Positions 9,139 to 18,424 of a stretch of DNA of 42,549 bases are shown here, piece by piece. Position 1 is the first letter of the stretch, and each line of letters opens with the position of its first letter. Source of the stretch: Bacteroidales bacterium (GTDB lineage: Bacteria > Bacteroidota > Bacteroidia > Bacteroidales > GCA-2748055); NCBI GenBank assembly GCA_030589895.1, contig JAUUZQ010000024.1:1-42549 (forward strand), read 5' to 3'. The translations under genes and the position numbers were made by a program. The notes beneath the pieces are model-generated. The model saw only the letters and a program-made list of their open reading frames with translations. It searched no databases and was not told the DNA's origin.

Positions 9139-11184
9139 ATGAATAAAGTTCGATTGTCGTTTAAGCTATTACCTCTGTTTTTATTTATATCTCTGTTGAA
9201 TATATCTGCCCAGAATCTGGTCTTGCCGGAGAATTTTCCTGAATTTAATATTACGGAAAACAACTTACCTGATGAGGCTTACCTGTTTCTGACAATCCGG
9301 GATGTGGATGTAAGGGTTCCTGCTTCTCTGGTAATTTCTGATAATTATGGTACCCCGGTATTTTATCTGCATATGCCTAAAGCAACAGGAGGATTCTCAC
9401 TAAAAAGTAATGGATTGCTGGCCTACCGTACAAGGGTCACATCAGTTGCCAAGTTCTATCTGATGGACAGCTCTTTTGTGATCGTTGATTCTGTTGGGAT
9501 GGTGGGTTATAAGCTGGATAGTCATGATTTTCTTGCATTGGAAAGTGGAAACTTCATCATTTTTGGGATTGATCAAAGGGCTACCGATTTAACTGCATTT
9601 GGAGGACTGGCCGATGCACAGGTTAAAGGTTGTGTGATCCAGGAGCTGGATGCAAACAAGAATGTTATATTTGAATGGAATAGCTGGGATCATTTTGAAG
9701 TGACGGATACATATAATGATCTGACTGTATCTCTCGTGGACCAGGTACACCCGAACTCTCTTGAAATTGATTATGACGGGAATATTCTTCTTATTTCCCG
9801 GGGGATGAATGAAGTGACAAAAATAGATCGTGTAACAGGAGATATTATATGGAGACTTGGGGGAAAGAACAATCAGTTTACATTTGGGGATTCTACACAG
9901 ATGTTTTCAAAACCGCATGATTTCAGACTGCTTGAAAATGGTAATTACACCATTTTTGACAATGGCAATGAGAAGGATCCAGCCTATTCAAGGGCTGTGG
10001 AGTATGTACTCGATGATGTAAATATGACTATCGATCTGGTATGGGAATATGATGCAGATAAGGAACTCTACGGTGTATCGGGTGGAAGCACAAGGCGTCT
10101 CCCGTCGGGAAATACACTGCTTGGATATGGAGGGACTGCCAGCTGGCCTTCAGCCATCGAAGTTCATCCGGATGGGTCAAAAGCCTTGCAGCTGGATTTT
10201 ATAGAGAACTTAAGTTCAGCAAGAGTTTTAAAAGCTCCATGGAGAACAACTCTTTTTGAGCCAAATACTTACCAGATTAATTTTGGGGAATGGGATGGCT
10301 ATACAACATCTGAATACTTGCTCAATCTGAAAAATAATGAAGACCACATTGTTACCCTGACCGGTTATTCCACCAGGACCGACGCTTTTGCCATTGATGA
10401 GAGTTTTCCTGTCGATATCCCGGCCCATGGAGATGTTGAACTGGCAGTTACTTTTTTCCCGTCCACTATTGAACATGGGTATATCACTGATGTGCTGACA
10501 ATTGATTCTGATATAAATTCAGATACCCTTATTCGCAGAGTCTCTCAACAGATTCAGCTTAAAGGAACACAAATTGACTTAACAGCTCCTGTGGCAATTT
10601 TACTGGAAGATGGTACTGAGGAAGTCGATCTTGAAGCGACTTTTACAATTGAATTTAGTGAACCGGTAAGAATGTTGAATGAAGATATCTTTTCTTATGC
10701 TACAATTGACGAGATTATATCTTTTAAACTTGGTGACTTGAATGGTGAAGATATGGCTTTCGATGCTGTGATAAATTCAGCGTACAACAGGCTTAGCATT
10801 ATCCCGGAACAAGCACTTGATCTTTCGCAGAACTATTATATAGTTGTCTCCGATCAGTTTTCTGATTTCTCCGGAAATCAGGGTGATGAATTGGTTTCTC
10901 AGTTTACAACTGGTGTTTTTACAGAGATTGAGCTTGTGAGACAAAAGAAGATTGAACTTTATCCAAATCCGGGAACCGGAATTTACCAGCTGAGGTTTAC
11001 AGAAACTGATGACTATCTGCTACAGGTATATGATATGACGGGAAAAATAGTGGTTCAGGAGCAGTCGGATCTGACCGCTGATTACGTTTTGGATATCTCA
11101 TACTTATCTGATGGAATTTACTTCCTGAGGATTGTGGGAGAAAACTCAGGAGACAGAGGTAATATCAGATTGATAAAGGAGTAG
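9139..11184 (+). CDS. Arylsulfotransferase-like protein with T9SS sorting domain
   Basis: A 681-residue exported protein. The signal peptide (about 1-24, ending NISA) leads into a beta-propeller arylsulfotransferase (ASST) domain at about 30-400. ASST family enzymes move sulfate between phenolic compounds using an active-site histidine; candidate histidines here are H129 (DSHD), H204 (QVHPNS) and H260 (KPHD), and IIWRLGGKNNQF is a family landmark. Residues about 400-600 carry Ig-like domains, including a bacterial Ig-like segment (LEATFTIEFSEPV). The C-terminal 75 residues are a type A T9SS sorting domain (ELYPNPGTGIYQLRF; ISYLSDGIYFLRI). The ATG at 9139 is preceded by AAGGAA and is preferred over the TTG at 9115. 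The next gene is a paralogue. The true acceptor is unknown. Confidence 0.85.
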   Translation: MNKVRLSFKLLPLFLFISLLNISAQNLVLPENFPEFNITENNLPDEAYLFLTIRDVDVRVPASLVISDNYGTPVFYLHMPKATGGFSLKSNGLLAYRTRVTSVAKFYLMDSSFVIVDSVGMVGYKLDSHDFLALESGNFIIFGIDQRATDLTAFGGLADAQVKGCVIQELDANKNVIFEWNSWDHFEVTDTYNDLTVSLVDQVHPNSLEIDYDGNILLISRGMNEVTKIDRVTGDIIWRLGGKNNQFTFGDSTQMFSKPHDFRLLENGNYTIFDNGNEKDPAYSRAVEYVLDDVNMTIDLVWEYDADKELYGVSGGSTRRLPSGNTLLGYGGTASWPSAIEVHPDGSKALQLDFIENLSSARVLKAPWRTTLFEPNTYQINFGEWDGYTTSEYLLNLKNNEDHIVTLTGYSTRTDAFAIDESFPVDIPAHGDVELAVTFFPSTIEHGYITDVLTIDSDINSDTLIRRVSQQIQLKGTQIDLTAPVAILLEDGTEEVDLEATFTIEFSEPVRMLNEDIFSYATIDEIISFKLGDLNGEDMAFDAVINSAYNRLSIIPEQALDLSQNYYIVVSDQFSDFSGNQGDELVSQFTTGVFTEIELVRQKKIELYPNPGTGIYQLRFTETDDYLLQVYDMTGKIVVQEQSDLTADYVLDISYLSDGIYFLRIVGENSGDRGNIRLIKE

Positions 11185-11188
11185 AATA

Positions 11189-12919
11189 TTGAATAAAATT
11201 GTCATATCCGGAATAGTAATTGGGATACTTTTAATTCTTTCCTCTAAGCAAGTGGAGGCACAGGAGGGAAGCTCTGATGATCTCTCAATATACTCTGGTG
11301 CTTTAAAAGGCTTGACGCAGTTAGCCTATCCCGAATTGAATATTATTTATTCGGATAATCCCTCAAGAGAGTACCTTTTTACCACCATTTCCTATGATGG
11401 AGGCTACTATCTTTACATTGCTGACAATCAGGGTAATATTTTATTTTTCCGAAAAATGAACAATGTCGTTGTTCATCTGCAAGCACATCAGTCAGGTTTT
11501 CTGAGCTATTATGACTTCAGTATTTCTGCTTTCATAGTCCTGGATAGCTATTATAATCCAGTGGATACCTTGTTTATGAAAAATGGATTTACACCTGACA
11601 TGCATGAACTTGTTCTTTGTGAAAATGGAGACAGATGGATGCTGGCTTTTGATAACAGGATTGTTGATATGAGCGAGATTGTGGAGGGAGGAGAGTCCGC
11701 AGCAACAGTGAAGGGAATGATGATTCAGAAACTGGACATGGATGATAAGCTGCTATTTGAATGGAGTAGCTGGGATCATTACGAAATAACTGACACCCAT
11801 ATTAATCTTGTTGGTTCACATGTGATTGATTATGTTCATGGGAATTCAATCGATGTGGACAGTGACACTTCAATTATTATTTCCTGCAGAAATTTGAGTG
11901 AAATTTCCAGAATAAATACCAAGACCGGTGAGTTTATATGGCGCCTGGGAGGAAAAAACAATCAGTTTAAATTCACTGATTATCTTTATGCAGCATTTTC
12001 AGGCCAACATTCGGCAGTAAAGCTGGAGAGTGGCAGACTATTGCTCTATGACAATGGAATTGAAAGTGGATTATCCGTTTCAAGGGGGGCAGAATATGAG
12101 CTTGATGAAGAGAACCTTACAATAAATCTTGTTGAGGAATTTGTCCATGATCCGCAATATTTTGCCTTGATCAAGGGTAATATCCAGCGACTGGAAAATG
12201 ACCACACCTTTATATACTGGGGTTCAATTTATGAGGAGCATTTTAGTGCTGTTTCAGAATATGACGAGAATGGGGTTTTAACTTATGAGGCCACTGTGGG
12301 AGATGCTTATCTGTTCGATTATCGTGTTTACAGAAGTACATGGGAGTCATCTGTTTTTTCAACAAATATTGATACGCTAAGTTTTACGCAGGAGATAGCC
12401 GGTCAGCCGGATAACAAAGAATTTACACTCACCAACAGTAGTGAGAAGGCGATATGGATCAACTACTTATCCTCAAAGGACACAATTTTTAAAATTGAAG
12501 ATGAGCTCCCTGTTCAGATTAATCCGGGAGGACAATATAACTTTAATGTGAGATTTCAGTCAGATACTGTTGGAGATTTTTCGGATATAATCAATGTAGG
12601 TTACCAGACTGATACATCGCTGATATCTACTCGTATATTTGTATACGGAACTTCAAGCGTAATTGATGATGTTAGTGTATTTGAAGAGATCAGCTCTGTG
12701 GTTTATCCGAATCCATTCAGTGATAATTTGACCATCAACAGTGTTGCACCAATGCAGAGAATCGTATTGAGCGATCTGCATGGGAAAGTGCTCTTCAACC
12801 ATGTTACCACTGAAGAGGAGATATCTTTCAGAACTGAAGGTTTAACAAGAGGCGTGTATATTTTAACTATTATTAGTTCAGGGCGGACACCTGAAAAGAA
12901 GCTTGTTATTAAGAAGTGA
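11189..12919 (+). CDS. Arylsulfotransferase-like protein with T9SS sorting domain (paralogue)
   Basis: A 576-residue paralogue of the preceding gene, four bases downstream. It starts at TTG (11189) with a good AAAGGAG site five bases upstream, and this start gives a clean signal peptide (MNKIVISGIVIGILLILSS). The ASST propeller keeps the same landmarks: DMHEL, a VHGNS histidine motif, FIWRLGGKNNQF and GQHSAV. It is about 100 residues shorter than its neighbour because it lacks one Ig-like module. The C-terminus is a T9SS sorting domain (VYPNPFSDNLTI; GLTRGVYILTI). Tandem duplication followed by divergence is the simplest history. Both proteins should end up on the cell surface or secreted. 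It may act on a different sulfate donor or acceptor; this is inference. Confidence 0.83.
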   Translation: MNKIVISGIVIGILLILSSKQVEAQEGSSDDLSIYSGALKGLTQLAYPELNIIYSDNPSREYLFTTISYDGGYYLYIADNQGNILFFRKMNNVVVHLQAHQSGFLSYYDFSISAFIVLDSYYNPVDTLFMKNGFTPDMHELVLCENGDRWMLAFDNRIVDMSEIVEGGESAATVKGMMIQKLDMDDKLLFEWSSWDHYEITDTHINLVGSHVIDYVHGNSIDVDSDTSIIISCRNLSEISRINTKTGEFIWRLGGKNNQFKFTDYLYAAFSGQHSAVKLESGRLLLYDNGIESGLSVSRGAEYELDEENLTINLVEEFVHDPQYFALIKGNIQRLENDHTFIYWGSIYEEHFSAVSEYDENGVLTYEATVGDAYLFDYRVYRSTWESSVFSTNIDTLSFTQEIAGQPDNKEFTLTNSSEKAIWINYLSSKDTIFKIEDELPVQINPGGQYNFNVRFQSDTVGDFSDIINVGYQTDTSLISTRIFVYGTSSVIDDVSVFEEISSVVYPNPFSDNLTINSVAPMQRIVLSDLHGKVLFNHVTTEEEISFRTEGLTRGVYILTIISSGRTPEKKLVIKK

Positions 12920-12986
12920 CAATGGGGCTACCATCACCCGATGTTTGCTTTCCTCCCCGGAACCAAACTCCCATACGTTCTTCGGG

Positions 12987-13018
12987 CATTGCCGCATTGT
13001 TGCATTGTCGCATTGCTT
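12987..13018 (-). repeat. 8-bp tandem array (inverted orientation), four units
   Basis: On the plus strand the units read CATTGCCG, CATTGTTG, CATTGTCG, CATTGCTT; the reverse complement is the NNNNAATG family seen at 5152 and 8871. It lies 67 bases after the second arylsulfotransferase stop. Confidence 0.8.
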
Positions 13019-13048
13019 GAACCTTTCTCCTGTTTTTTACTACTTTTG
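13016..13048 (+). promoter_or_regulatory. Candidate promoter for prfC
   Basis: CTTG at 13016-13019, a 21-base spacer and TACTTTTG at 13041-13048 fit the Bacteroidota -33/-7 pattern. The -7 box lies 28 bases before the prfC start. The -33 part overlaps the end of the octamer array. Confidence 0.5.
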
Positions 13049-13076
13049 TGCCACTATTTAAACACCTGATTTTTTT

Positions 13077-14666
13077 ATGGATTTCAAGAGCGAGATAAAA
13101 AGAAGAAGAACCTTTGCAATTATAAGTCACCCTGATGCAGGGAAAACTACCCTTACAGAAAAATTACTGTTATTTGGTAACGCCATACAGACTGCAGGAG
13201 CAGTGAAAAGTAATAAGATCCGAAAGACTTCCCAGTCAGATTTCATGGAGATTGAAAAGCAGCGTGGAATATCAGTCTCAACATCTGTTATGGCATTTGA
13301 ATACGATGGCAAACAGGTGAATATTCTGGATACACCCGGACACAAGGATTTTGCTGAAGATACATACCGGACACTTACCGCTGTTGATAGCGTGATCCTT
13401 GTTGTGGATACAGCAAAAGGGGTGGAGGAGCAGACACGTAAACTGATGCAGGTGTGCAGAATGCGGAATACACCGGTAATGATCTTTGTCAATAAGATGG
13501 ACAGAGAGGGAATTTATCATTTCGATCTCCTGGAGGAGCTGGAGAAAGAGTTGCAGATTGCTGTTTGTCCCTATACATGGCCTGTTGGTTCCGGACGAAC
13601 TTTTAAAGGAGTCTATAATCTTTATAACAATAAGGTATCTATACAAAATGGTGAAAATGTGAGTATTGCAGAGCCTGCAATTGAATTTGAGGGTGTTACT
13701 GATCCTGCATTGACAAATTTAGTAAAGGAAGATACGCTTGATACTTTCAAAGAGGAGGTTGAATTTGTAAATGAGATGTTTGAACCGTTCAGTCATTCAT
13801 TGTACAGCGAAGGATACCTGGCTCCTGTGTTTTTTGGAAGTGCCTTAAATAACAATGGAGTGCTTGAGTTATTGGAAACCTTTCTGGAAATTGCACCTTC
13901 ACCGCGCAGTATCGAGACTGCTGAAAGAGTCATAGAGCCGGAAGAGGAGAAACTTACAGGATTCATCTTTAAGATCCATGCAAACCTCGATCCGAATCAC
14001 CGCGATAGAATCGCATTCATGCGCATCTGCTCCGGGAAGTTTGAAAGAAATAAATTCTATTTCCACACACGATCAGAGAAGAAAATGCGCTTTTCATCTC
14101 CTACAAGTTTCATGGCCAACAATAAGAATATTGTCGATGAAGCCTACCCGGGGGATGTAATTGGTCTCTATGATAGTGGCAACTTCAAAATTGGCGATAC
14201 CCTTACAGAGGGAGAAACATTGCATTTTAGAGGTATTCCAAGTTTTTCCCCTGAGATTCTACGGGAAGTGAATAACCTGGATAATTTTAAAACGAAGCAA
14301 CTTGACAAGGGTGTTAGGCAGTTAACCGATGAAGGTGTTGCCCAATTATTTATTCAGCAACCCGGAAACCGGAAGATTATCGGAACCGTTGGTGAACTTC
14401 AATATGAGGTGATCAAATACCGACTGGAGCATGAATATGGTGCTTTATGTAACTTCTCTCCCCTTTCATTTCACAAGGCCTTGTGGATAACCACTACCGA
14501 CAAAAAGCAACTGGAAGAATTTATGTTCAGAAAATCATCGGCTGTGGCCTTTGATAAGGAAAAAATTCCGGTATTCTTTGCGGAGAGTGAATGGATGTTG
14601 AAAATTGCCAGGGAATCTTATCCTGCACTAACCTTCCATGAGACTTCAGATTTTAAGGTTGATTAA
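13077..14666 (+). CDS. prfC: Peptide chain release factor 3 (RF3)
   Basis: A 529-residue translational GTPase that recycles RF1/RF2 from the ribosome after termination. The length is typical of RF3. GTPase motifs are in place: P-loop HPDAGKTT at 18-25, DTPGH at 85-89 and NKMD at 139-142. Switch I carries the RF3-type segment [18 protein letters not shown]. The C-terminal half contains the RF3-specific domain ([18 protein letters not shown]). It sits alone, with its own candidate promoter, between the arylsulfotransferase pair and the respiratory cluster. RF3 is not essential in many bacteria. Confidence 0.97.
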   Translation: MDFKSEIKRRRTFAIISHPDAGKTTLTEKLLLFGNAIQTAGAVKSNKIRKTSQSDFMEIEKQRGISVSTSVMAFEYDGKQVNILDTPGHKDFAEDTYRTLTAVDSVILVVDTAKGVEEQTRKLMQVCRMRNTPVMIFVNKMDREGIYHFDLLEELEKELQIAVCPYTWPVGSGRTFKGVYNLYNNKVSIQNGENVSIAEPAIEFEGVTDPALTNLVKEDTLDTFKEEVEFVNEMFEPFSHSLYSEGYLAPVFFGSALNNNGVLELLETFLEIAPSPRSIETAERVIEPEEEKLTGFIFKIHANLDPNHRDRIAFMRICSGKFERNKFYFHTRSEKKMRFSSPTSFMANNKNIVDEAYPGDVIGLYDSGNFKIGDTLTEGETLHFRGIPSFSPEILREVNNLDNFKTKQLDKGVRQLTDEGVAQLFIQQPGNRKIIGTVGELQYEVIKYRLEHEYGALCNFSPLSFHKALWITTTDKKQLEEFMFRKSSAVAFDKEKIPVFFAESEWMLKIARESYPALTFHETSDFKVD

Positions 14667-15027
14667 GTTCAAAGCTGAAGTAATTCAGAAATGAGTTAGT
14701 CATGGCATATCAAAATATAATCAGCTCGATATTCTCCATCATAACTTTGCATTATTCTGTAATTTAAATAGTGTTTAAATTAGCTGATTTCAGTACAAAT
14801 ATATTTGTTTAATATCAGCTGTAATCCTATATGTAGATTGATTTTCCTTGCCTTTATGATTTTTGTCACAGAAAAGTAAAGACTTGTTTTTCAATAACAA
14901 ACCTGACTGCCAATTAAATGCGACATCGACATATAATTATTATATTGTTCTCAAGTTCTTATAATCCGCATTTTTATTGAATCAAGGTGCCGGGTTGACT
15001 TGTAATTCGGCAAATAAAAAACTATCT
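14667..15027. other. Intergenic region upstream of the respiratory cluster
   Basis: This 361-base AT-rich spacer precedes the ferredoxin gene. Its main feature is a nested palindrome at 14782-14820. No open frame of note and no classical FNR box (TTGAT-N4-ATCAA) was seen. It is the likely site of transcriptional control for the cluster. Confidence 0.6.
14782..14820. promoter_or_regulatory. Nested palindrome overlapping a -7-like box
   Basis: An outer inverted repeat (AGCTGAT at 14782-14788 and ATCAGCT at 14814-14820) shares its centre with a perfect 14-bp palindrome, ACAAATATATTTGT at 14795-14808. TATATTTG at 14800-14807 within it matches the Bacteroidota -7 consensus. It could be an operator over a promoter about 210 bases ahead of the ferredoxin gene. 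A terminator role for prfC is less likely because no T-run follows directly. Confidence 0.45.
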
Positions 15028-15945
15028 ATGGAGAAGAAAACAAGAAGGGATTTTATGAAAACACTGGGCGTGTCAATTGGCGCTACCGGTGTACTGACAA
15101 GTAGTCTTCTAAGTTCCTGCAACAGGGTTGAAGCGGTTTCGGGCGATAAAATAAAGGTCTTAACAGCCGGTGGTCAATTGGTCGAGGTAGATATCTCACA
15201 ATTGAAACCTGCAGAATTTCCTTCACTTTCAGAAAATCAGGAAAGAGGAAGGAAAGGTATTCCAGGGAAGAGTTGGGTAATGGTTATTGATCTTTCTAAA
15301 TGCCGAAATGCGCGTGAATGCATGAAGGCTTGTCAAGACCATCATCAATTGCGTCCGGAGCAACATCATATAAATGTGTTGCAAATGCAGGATGCTGAGC
15401 ACACTGCTCCCTATTATATGCCGAAGCCTTGTCAGCATTGTGATGATCCTCCTTGTACAAAAGTTTGTCCGGTAAATGCAACATTTAAACGCGACGATGG
15501 AATTGTGTTGATCGACAATGAGCGCTGCATCGGATGTAGATTCTGCATTGCTGCATGTCCATATTCAGCCAGGGTGTTTAACTGGTTCGAACCACGTGAT
15601 GCTGAAAAATATGAAGGTGTTACCTATAATATTGAAGCCAATGTTCCTCAGAAAAAGGGAACTATATCAAAATGTCTTTTCAGTGCTGATCTCTTGCGCG
15701 AGGACAAACTTCCTTCATGCGTTTCTGCTTGTCCGAATGGTGTATATTGGTTTGGGGATCGCAACGAAGATGCTGTCACCAATGGCACAACAAAAGAGAC
15801 CGTTCGTTTTAGCGAACTGATAAAAGATAATGCTGCCTACACCTTAATGGAAGAACTCGGAACCAAACCCCGTGTTTTTTACCTTCCGCCAAAAGACAGA
15901 GCCTTTCCTTTTGAAGGAGATGCACCCGATCACCATGATGCTTAA
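15028..15945 (+). CDS. Tat-exported 4Fe-4S ferredoxin lipoprotein (DmsB/NrfC/ActB-like electron transfer subunit)
   Basis: A 305-residue iron-sulfur protein. It has a twin-arginine signal (TRRDFMK at 5-11) and a lipobox-like LLSSC with cysteine 31, so it should sit folded and lipid-anchored on the outer face of the inner membrane. Four cysteine groups follow: C92/C98/C102; C135/C138/C143/C147; C167/C170/C173/C177; C216/C231/C235. Groups II and III are complete. Group I has Ala95 and group IV Ser219 where this fold normally has cysteine, so two of the four clusters may be altered or lost. The next genes encode an NrfD-like subunit and a cytochrome c, so it is probably the relay of a quinol-oxidising complex. 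The ATG at 15028 is chosen over the upstream TTG at 14977 because it places the Tat motif near the N-terminus. Confidence 0.88.
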   Translation: MEKKTRRDFMKTLGVSIGATGVLTSSLLSSCNRVEAVSGDKIKVLTAGGQLVEVDISQLKPAEFPSLSENQERGRKGIPGKSWVMVIDLSKCRNARECMKACQDHHQLRPEQHHINVLQMQDAEHTAPYYMPKPCQHCDDPPCTKVCPVNATFKRDDGIVLIDNERCIGCRFCIAACPYSARVFNWFEPRDAEKYEGVTYNIEANVPQKKGTISKCLFSADLLREDKLPSCVSACPNGVYWFGDRNEDAVTNGTTKETVRFSELIKDNAAYTLMEELGTKPRVFYLPPKDRAFPFEGDAPDHHDA

Positions 15946-15960
15946 TTGTTAAAAATAATT

Positions 15961-17325
15961 ATGATGAACAAAATTGAATCTCCGGAAGAATCGAGGAAGT
16001 TATTGGATAAGATTTTTAAAGATTTAACTCGGTCGATTGTCAAAAAAGATGAATTAACCCGATTTTGGTTTTTCATATTACTCATGTTTATTGGTGTTGG
16101 ATTGTGGGGATGGATAATACAGGTCGACAGGGGACTTGGTGTTACAGGAATGCGTGATTATGTTTCGTGGGGAATATACATTGCCAATTTTGTATTCTTT
16201 GTTGCTGTGAGTCTTATTGGTTTCTTGCTTAGTTCGGCAATGCATTTGCTTAAAATTGACTGGGTAAAACCTGTTTCTCGTGTTGCGGAGCAAATCGCTA
16301 TAGCTGCAGTAGGATTGGCAGGTATAATTATTGTAATGGATATGGGGCGTCCCGACAGGTTGCTAAATGTCTTTTTGCATGGAAGGTTTGCATCTCCAAT
16401 TGTCTGGGATCTGACTGTTGTAACTACCTACCTGACTATTTCAGTACTCCTTTTCTACATACCATTAATACCTGATCTGGCACTATTGCGTGACCGATTA
16501 GGCTCTCAGGTTCCAAAGTGGCAGTTAAAAGTGTATAGCATTCTATCGCTGGGATGGAAAGGGAATCCAAAACAGTTTAAAACTGTTTACCATGCAATGC
16601 GTGTCCTGATGATACTGATCATTCCGGTTGGTTTATCAATTCATACGGTTACTTCATGGTTGTTTGCTTCTACACTGCGGGCAGGATGGGACAGTACCAT
16701 ATTTGGTCCTTACTTTGTTGCAGGCGCTTTTGTTGCCGGAACTGCTGCAGTAATTATAGTGATGTATGTGTATCGGGTAAGACATGGTTTGAAAGATTAT
16801 TTTGAAGATAAGCACTTTAACCAAATGGGGAAACTCCTGGTTTTTGTCAGCCTTCTTTATCTCTATTTTAATGTGAATGAGTTTCTGGTTCCCGGATATA
16901 AAATGAAACTGGCTGAAGGGATTCATCTCTCGAACCTGTTTGCCGGAGACTATGCTCCCATGTTTTGGTTTGCACAGATTTTCGGTCTGTTCATACCAAT
17001 CATCTTGTTGCTATTTAAGTTTTTCAGGAAACCACTTCCAATTACAATAATATCAGCTTTTGTGTTGGTCTCTGCCTGGTTTAAAAGGTATATAATTGTT
17101 ATTCCTACAGAGGAGCATCCTTTTTTACCCATTCAGAATGTACCAGAAAATTTTCATCACTATGCACCGACAAGTATTGAAATAATGATTATGCTGTTTT
17201 CATTTTTTGCGGCAATATTCATCATTTCTGTGTTGTCCAAATTATTTCCGGTGATAACAATATGGGAATATGCTGAAGAGAAAGGGATTGATAAAAAGTA
17301 TCTTTCAGAAACCCCTAAAAACTAA
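15961..17325 (+). CDS. NrfD/PsrC-like (ActC-like) membrane quinol-interacting subunit
   Basis: A 454-residue integral membrane protein with about ten hydrophobic segments. It belongs to the NrfD/PsrC family, whose members bind menaquinol in the membrane and pass electrons to a ferredoxin partner on the outside. Landmarks are GMRDYVSWGIYIANFVFF near residue 60, a conserved GRPDR after the fourth segment, and HTVTSWLFAS later. The frame is open to a TTG at 15946, directly after the ferredoxin stop, but the ATG at 15961 (or 15964) is preferred. The cytochrome c gene follows six bases downstream. Together with the ferredoxin this resembles the core of alternative complex III or polysulfide-reductase-type complexes, but no molybdopterin subunit is present. 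Confidence 0.9.
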   Translation: MMNKIESPEESRKLLDKIFKDLTRSIVKKDELTRFWFFILLMFIGVGLWGWIIQVDRGLGVTGMRDYVSWGIYIANFVFFVAVSLIGFLLSSAMHLLKIDWVKPVSRVAEQIAIAAVGLAGIIIVMDMGRPDRLLNVFLHGRFASPIVWDLTVVTTYLTISVLLFYIPLIPDLALLRDRLGSQVPKWQLKVYSILSLGWKGNPKQFKTVYHAMRVLMILIIPVGLSIHTVTSWLFASTLRAGWDSTIFGPYFVAGAFVAGTAAVIIVMYVYRVRHGLKDYFEDKHFNQMGKLLVFVSLLYLYFNVNEFLVPGYKMKLAEGIHLSNLFAGDYAPMFWFAQIFGLFIPIILLLFKFFRKPLPITIISAFVLVSAWFKRYIIVIPTEEHPFLPIQNVPENFHHYAPTSIEIMIMLFSFFAAIFIISVLSKLFPVITIWEYAEEKGIDKKYLSETPKN

Positions 17326-17331
17326 TTTGCC

Positions 17332-18213
17332 ATGTATAAACGAATAAACTTATTTATAGCGGTACTATTTGTACTTCCGGCATTTCAGGTAATAGGTCAG
17401 GACTGGGTCGTTCCTGCAGAGAATTCAGCTATTGAAAATCCCCAGGAGTATACTCTGAAAAATGTAAAGTTGGGTAAGGATCTGTACATGGTGAATTGTA
17501 AATCTTGTCATGGCGATCCCGGGAAAAACAATCCGCTTCCATTGGTTCCTGTTCCTCCTGATGTAGTTTCAGATCAGATGCAATCAAATAGTGTAGGGGA
17601 CCTGTATTATAAAATGTCGATTGGTAAGGGTGCCATGCCTCAGTTTGAAACTACTATTTCGGAAGATAACAGGTGGAGAATTGTGAATTTTATAATGAAT
17701 TACAATTCCAACAGGAAGCAATTACTTGAGGATAAACCTCCGGTAAAAGCCCAACTTTTGGCTTCTATAAATGAGGACGATGGAACTGTTAATGTATTTG
17801 CAGAGTATGAGGACAAGGGAGGGGATTATTCCAAGCTGGTCGATGTTCCTGTAATCTTTAGCTTGAAGAAGACATTTGGAAATCTTGAATTAGGGGAGTG
17901 TATAACTAATGAAAACGGAAGATCAGATTTTATTATTCCGGGATCCCTGATCGGAAATGAAGAGGGCTTCGTGACTATTGTTGTCTCCCTGGGAGAAGAC
18001 TACGAAGCAAAAGATGTAATCCTGGAGAATGCGAAAATCTGCATGTCGAAGGAAGTGCCAAAATTGATTCGCCAGGGAGTAATCTGGTCAACCAACGATA
18101 ATTTGCCTATGTGGTTGCTTCTCTCATATATTGGAATGGTTGGAGGAGCCTGGTTAGCTATTGGCTATGTAGTGTTCCAAATTATTAAGATAAGAAAGTA
18201 TAGTAAAGAGTAA
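17332..18213 (+). CDS. Membrane-tethered monoheme cytochrome c with Ig-like domain
   Basis: A 293-residue protein: signal peptide (about 1-22), a cytochrome c domain with CKSCH at 56-60 and a likely axial methionine at 102 (GKGAMPQF), a beta-rich Ig-like region at about 125-235, and a C-terminal transmembrane helix at about 259-285 (MWLLLSYIGMVGGAWLAIGY). It should be anchored to the inner membrane with the heme outside. Its place between the NrfD-like gene and the cbb3 oxidase genes suggests that it takes electrons from the ferredoxin/NrfD pair and passes them to the oxidase. The Ig-like insert between heme and anchor is unusual and might act as a spacer or docking domain; that is inference. 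Confidence 0.87.
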   Translation: MYKRINLFIAVLFVLPAFQVIGQDWVVPAENSAIENPQEYTLKNVKLGKDLYMVNCKSCHGDPGKNNPLPLVPVPPDVVSDQMQSNSVGDLYYKMSIGKGAMPQFETTISEDNRWRIVNFIMNYNSNRKQLLEDKPPVKAQLLASINEDDGTVNVFAEYEDKGGDYSKLVDVPVIFSLKKTFGNLELGECITNENGRSDFIIPGSLIGNEEGFVTIVVSLGEDYEAKDVILENAKICMSKEVPKLIRQGVIWSTNDNLPMWLLLSYIGMVGGAWLAIGYVVFQIIKIRKYSKE

Positions 18214-18227
18214 TATATTATTGTCAC

Positions 18228-18413
18228 GTGAATATTTTTTTTCTATTGATAGGGGTAAGTTTATTTGCAGCACTAATTTTTTTAGGCGCATTTATCTGGG
18301 CTGTTCGCAACGGACAGTTCGATGATAATGAAACTCCTTCAATACGAATATTATTTGATGATGAGCCCCCGGAAAATGAGGATATCGAAACGGTAGAAGA
18401 ACAAAAGAAATAA
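18228..18413 (+). CDS. ccoS: cbb3 oxidase maturation protein CcoS
   Basis: A 61-residue, single-helix membrane protein required for cofactor insertion into cbb3 oxidase in studied species. The pattern of one N-terminal helix, then AFIWAVRNGQFDDNETPSIRI and an acidic tail, is typical of CcoS. It starts at GTG (18228), 14 bases after the cytochrome c stop, and ends 11 bases before ccoNO. In many bacteria ccoS follows ccoI; here it precedes the structural genes, as is common in Bacteroidota. Confidence 0.92.
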   Translation: MNIFFLLIGVSLFAALIFLGAFIWAVRNGQFDDNETPSIRILFDDEPPENEDIETVEEQKK

Positions 18414-18424
18414 CGTAAAGACTT

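Noticed and set aside
13127-13646. Two minus-strand open frames of about 120 residues inside prfC
   Set aside because: Shadows of the RF3 coding frame, with no start signal and no recognisable domain.
14940-15000. TTGAATCAAGG near 14977 considered as an FNR site
   Set aside because: It lacks the four-base spacer between TTGAT and ATCAA half-sites.
15028-18213. Trio considered as nitrite (Nrf) or polysulfide reductase
   Set aside because: No multiheme NrfA, NrfB or molybdopterin catalytic subunit is encoded in the window and the next genes are an oxidase.
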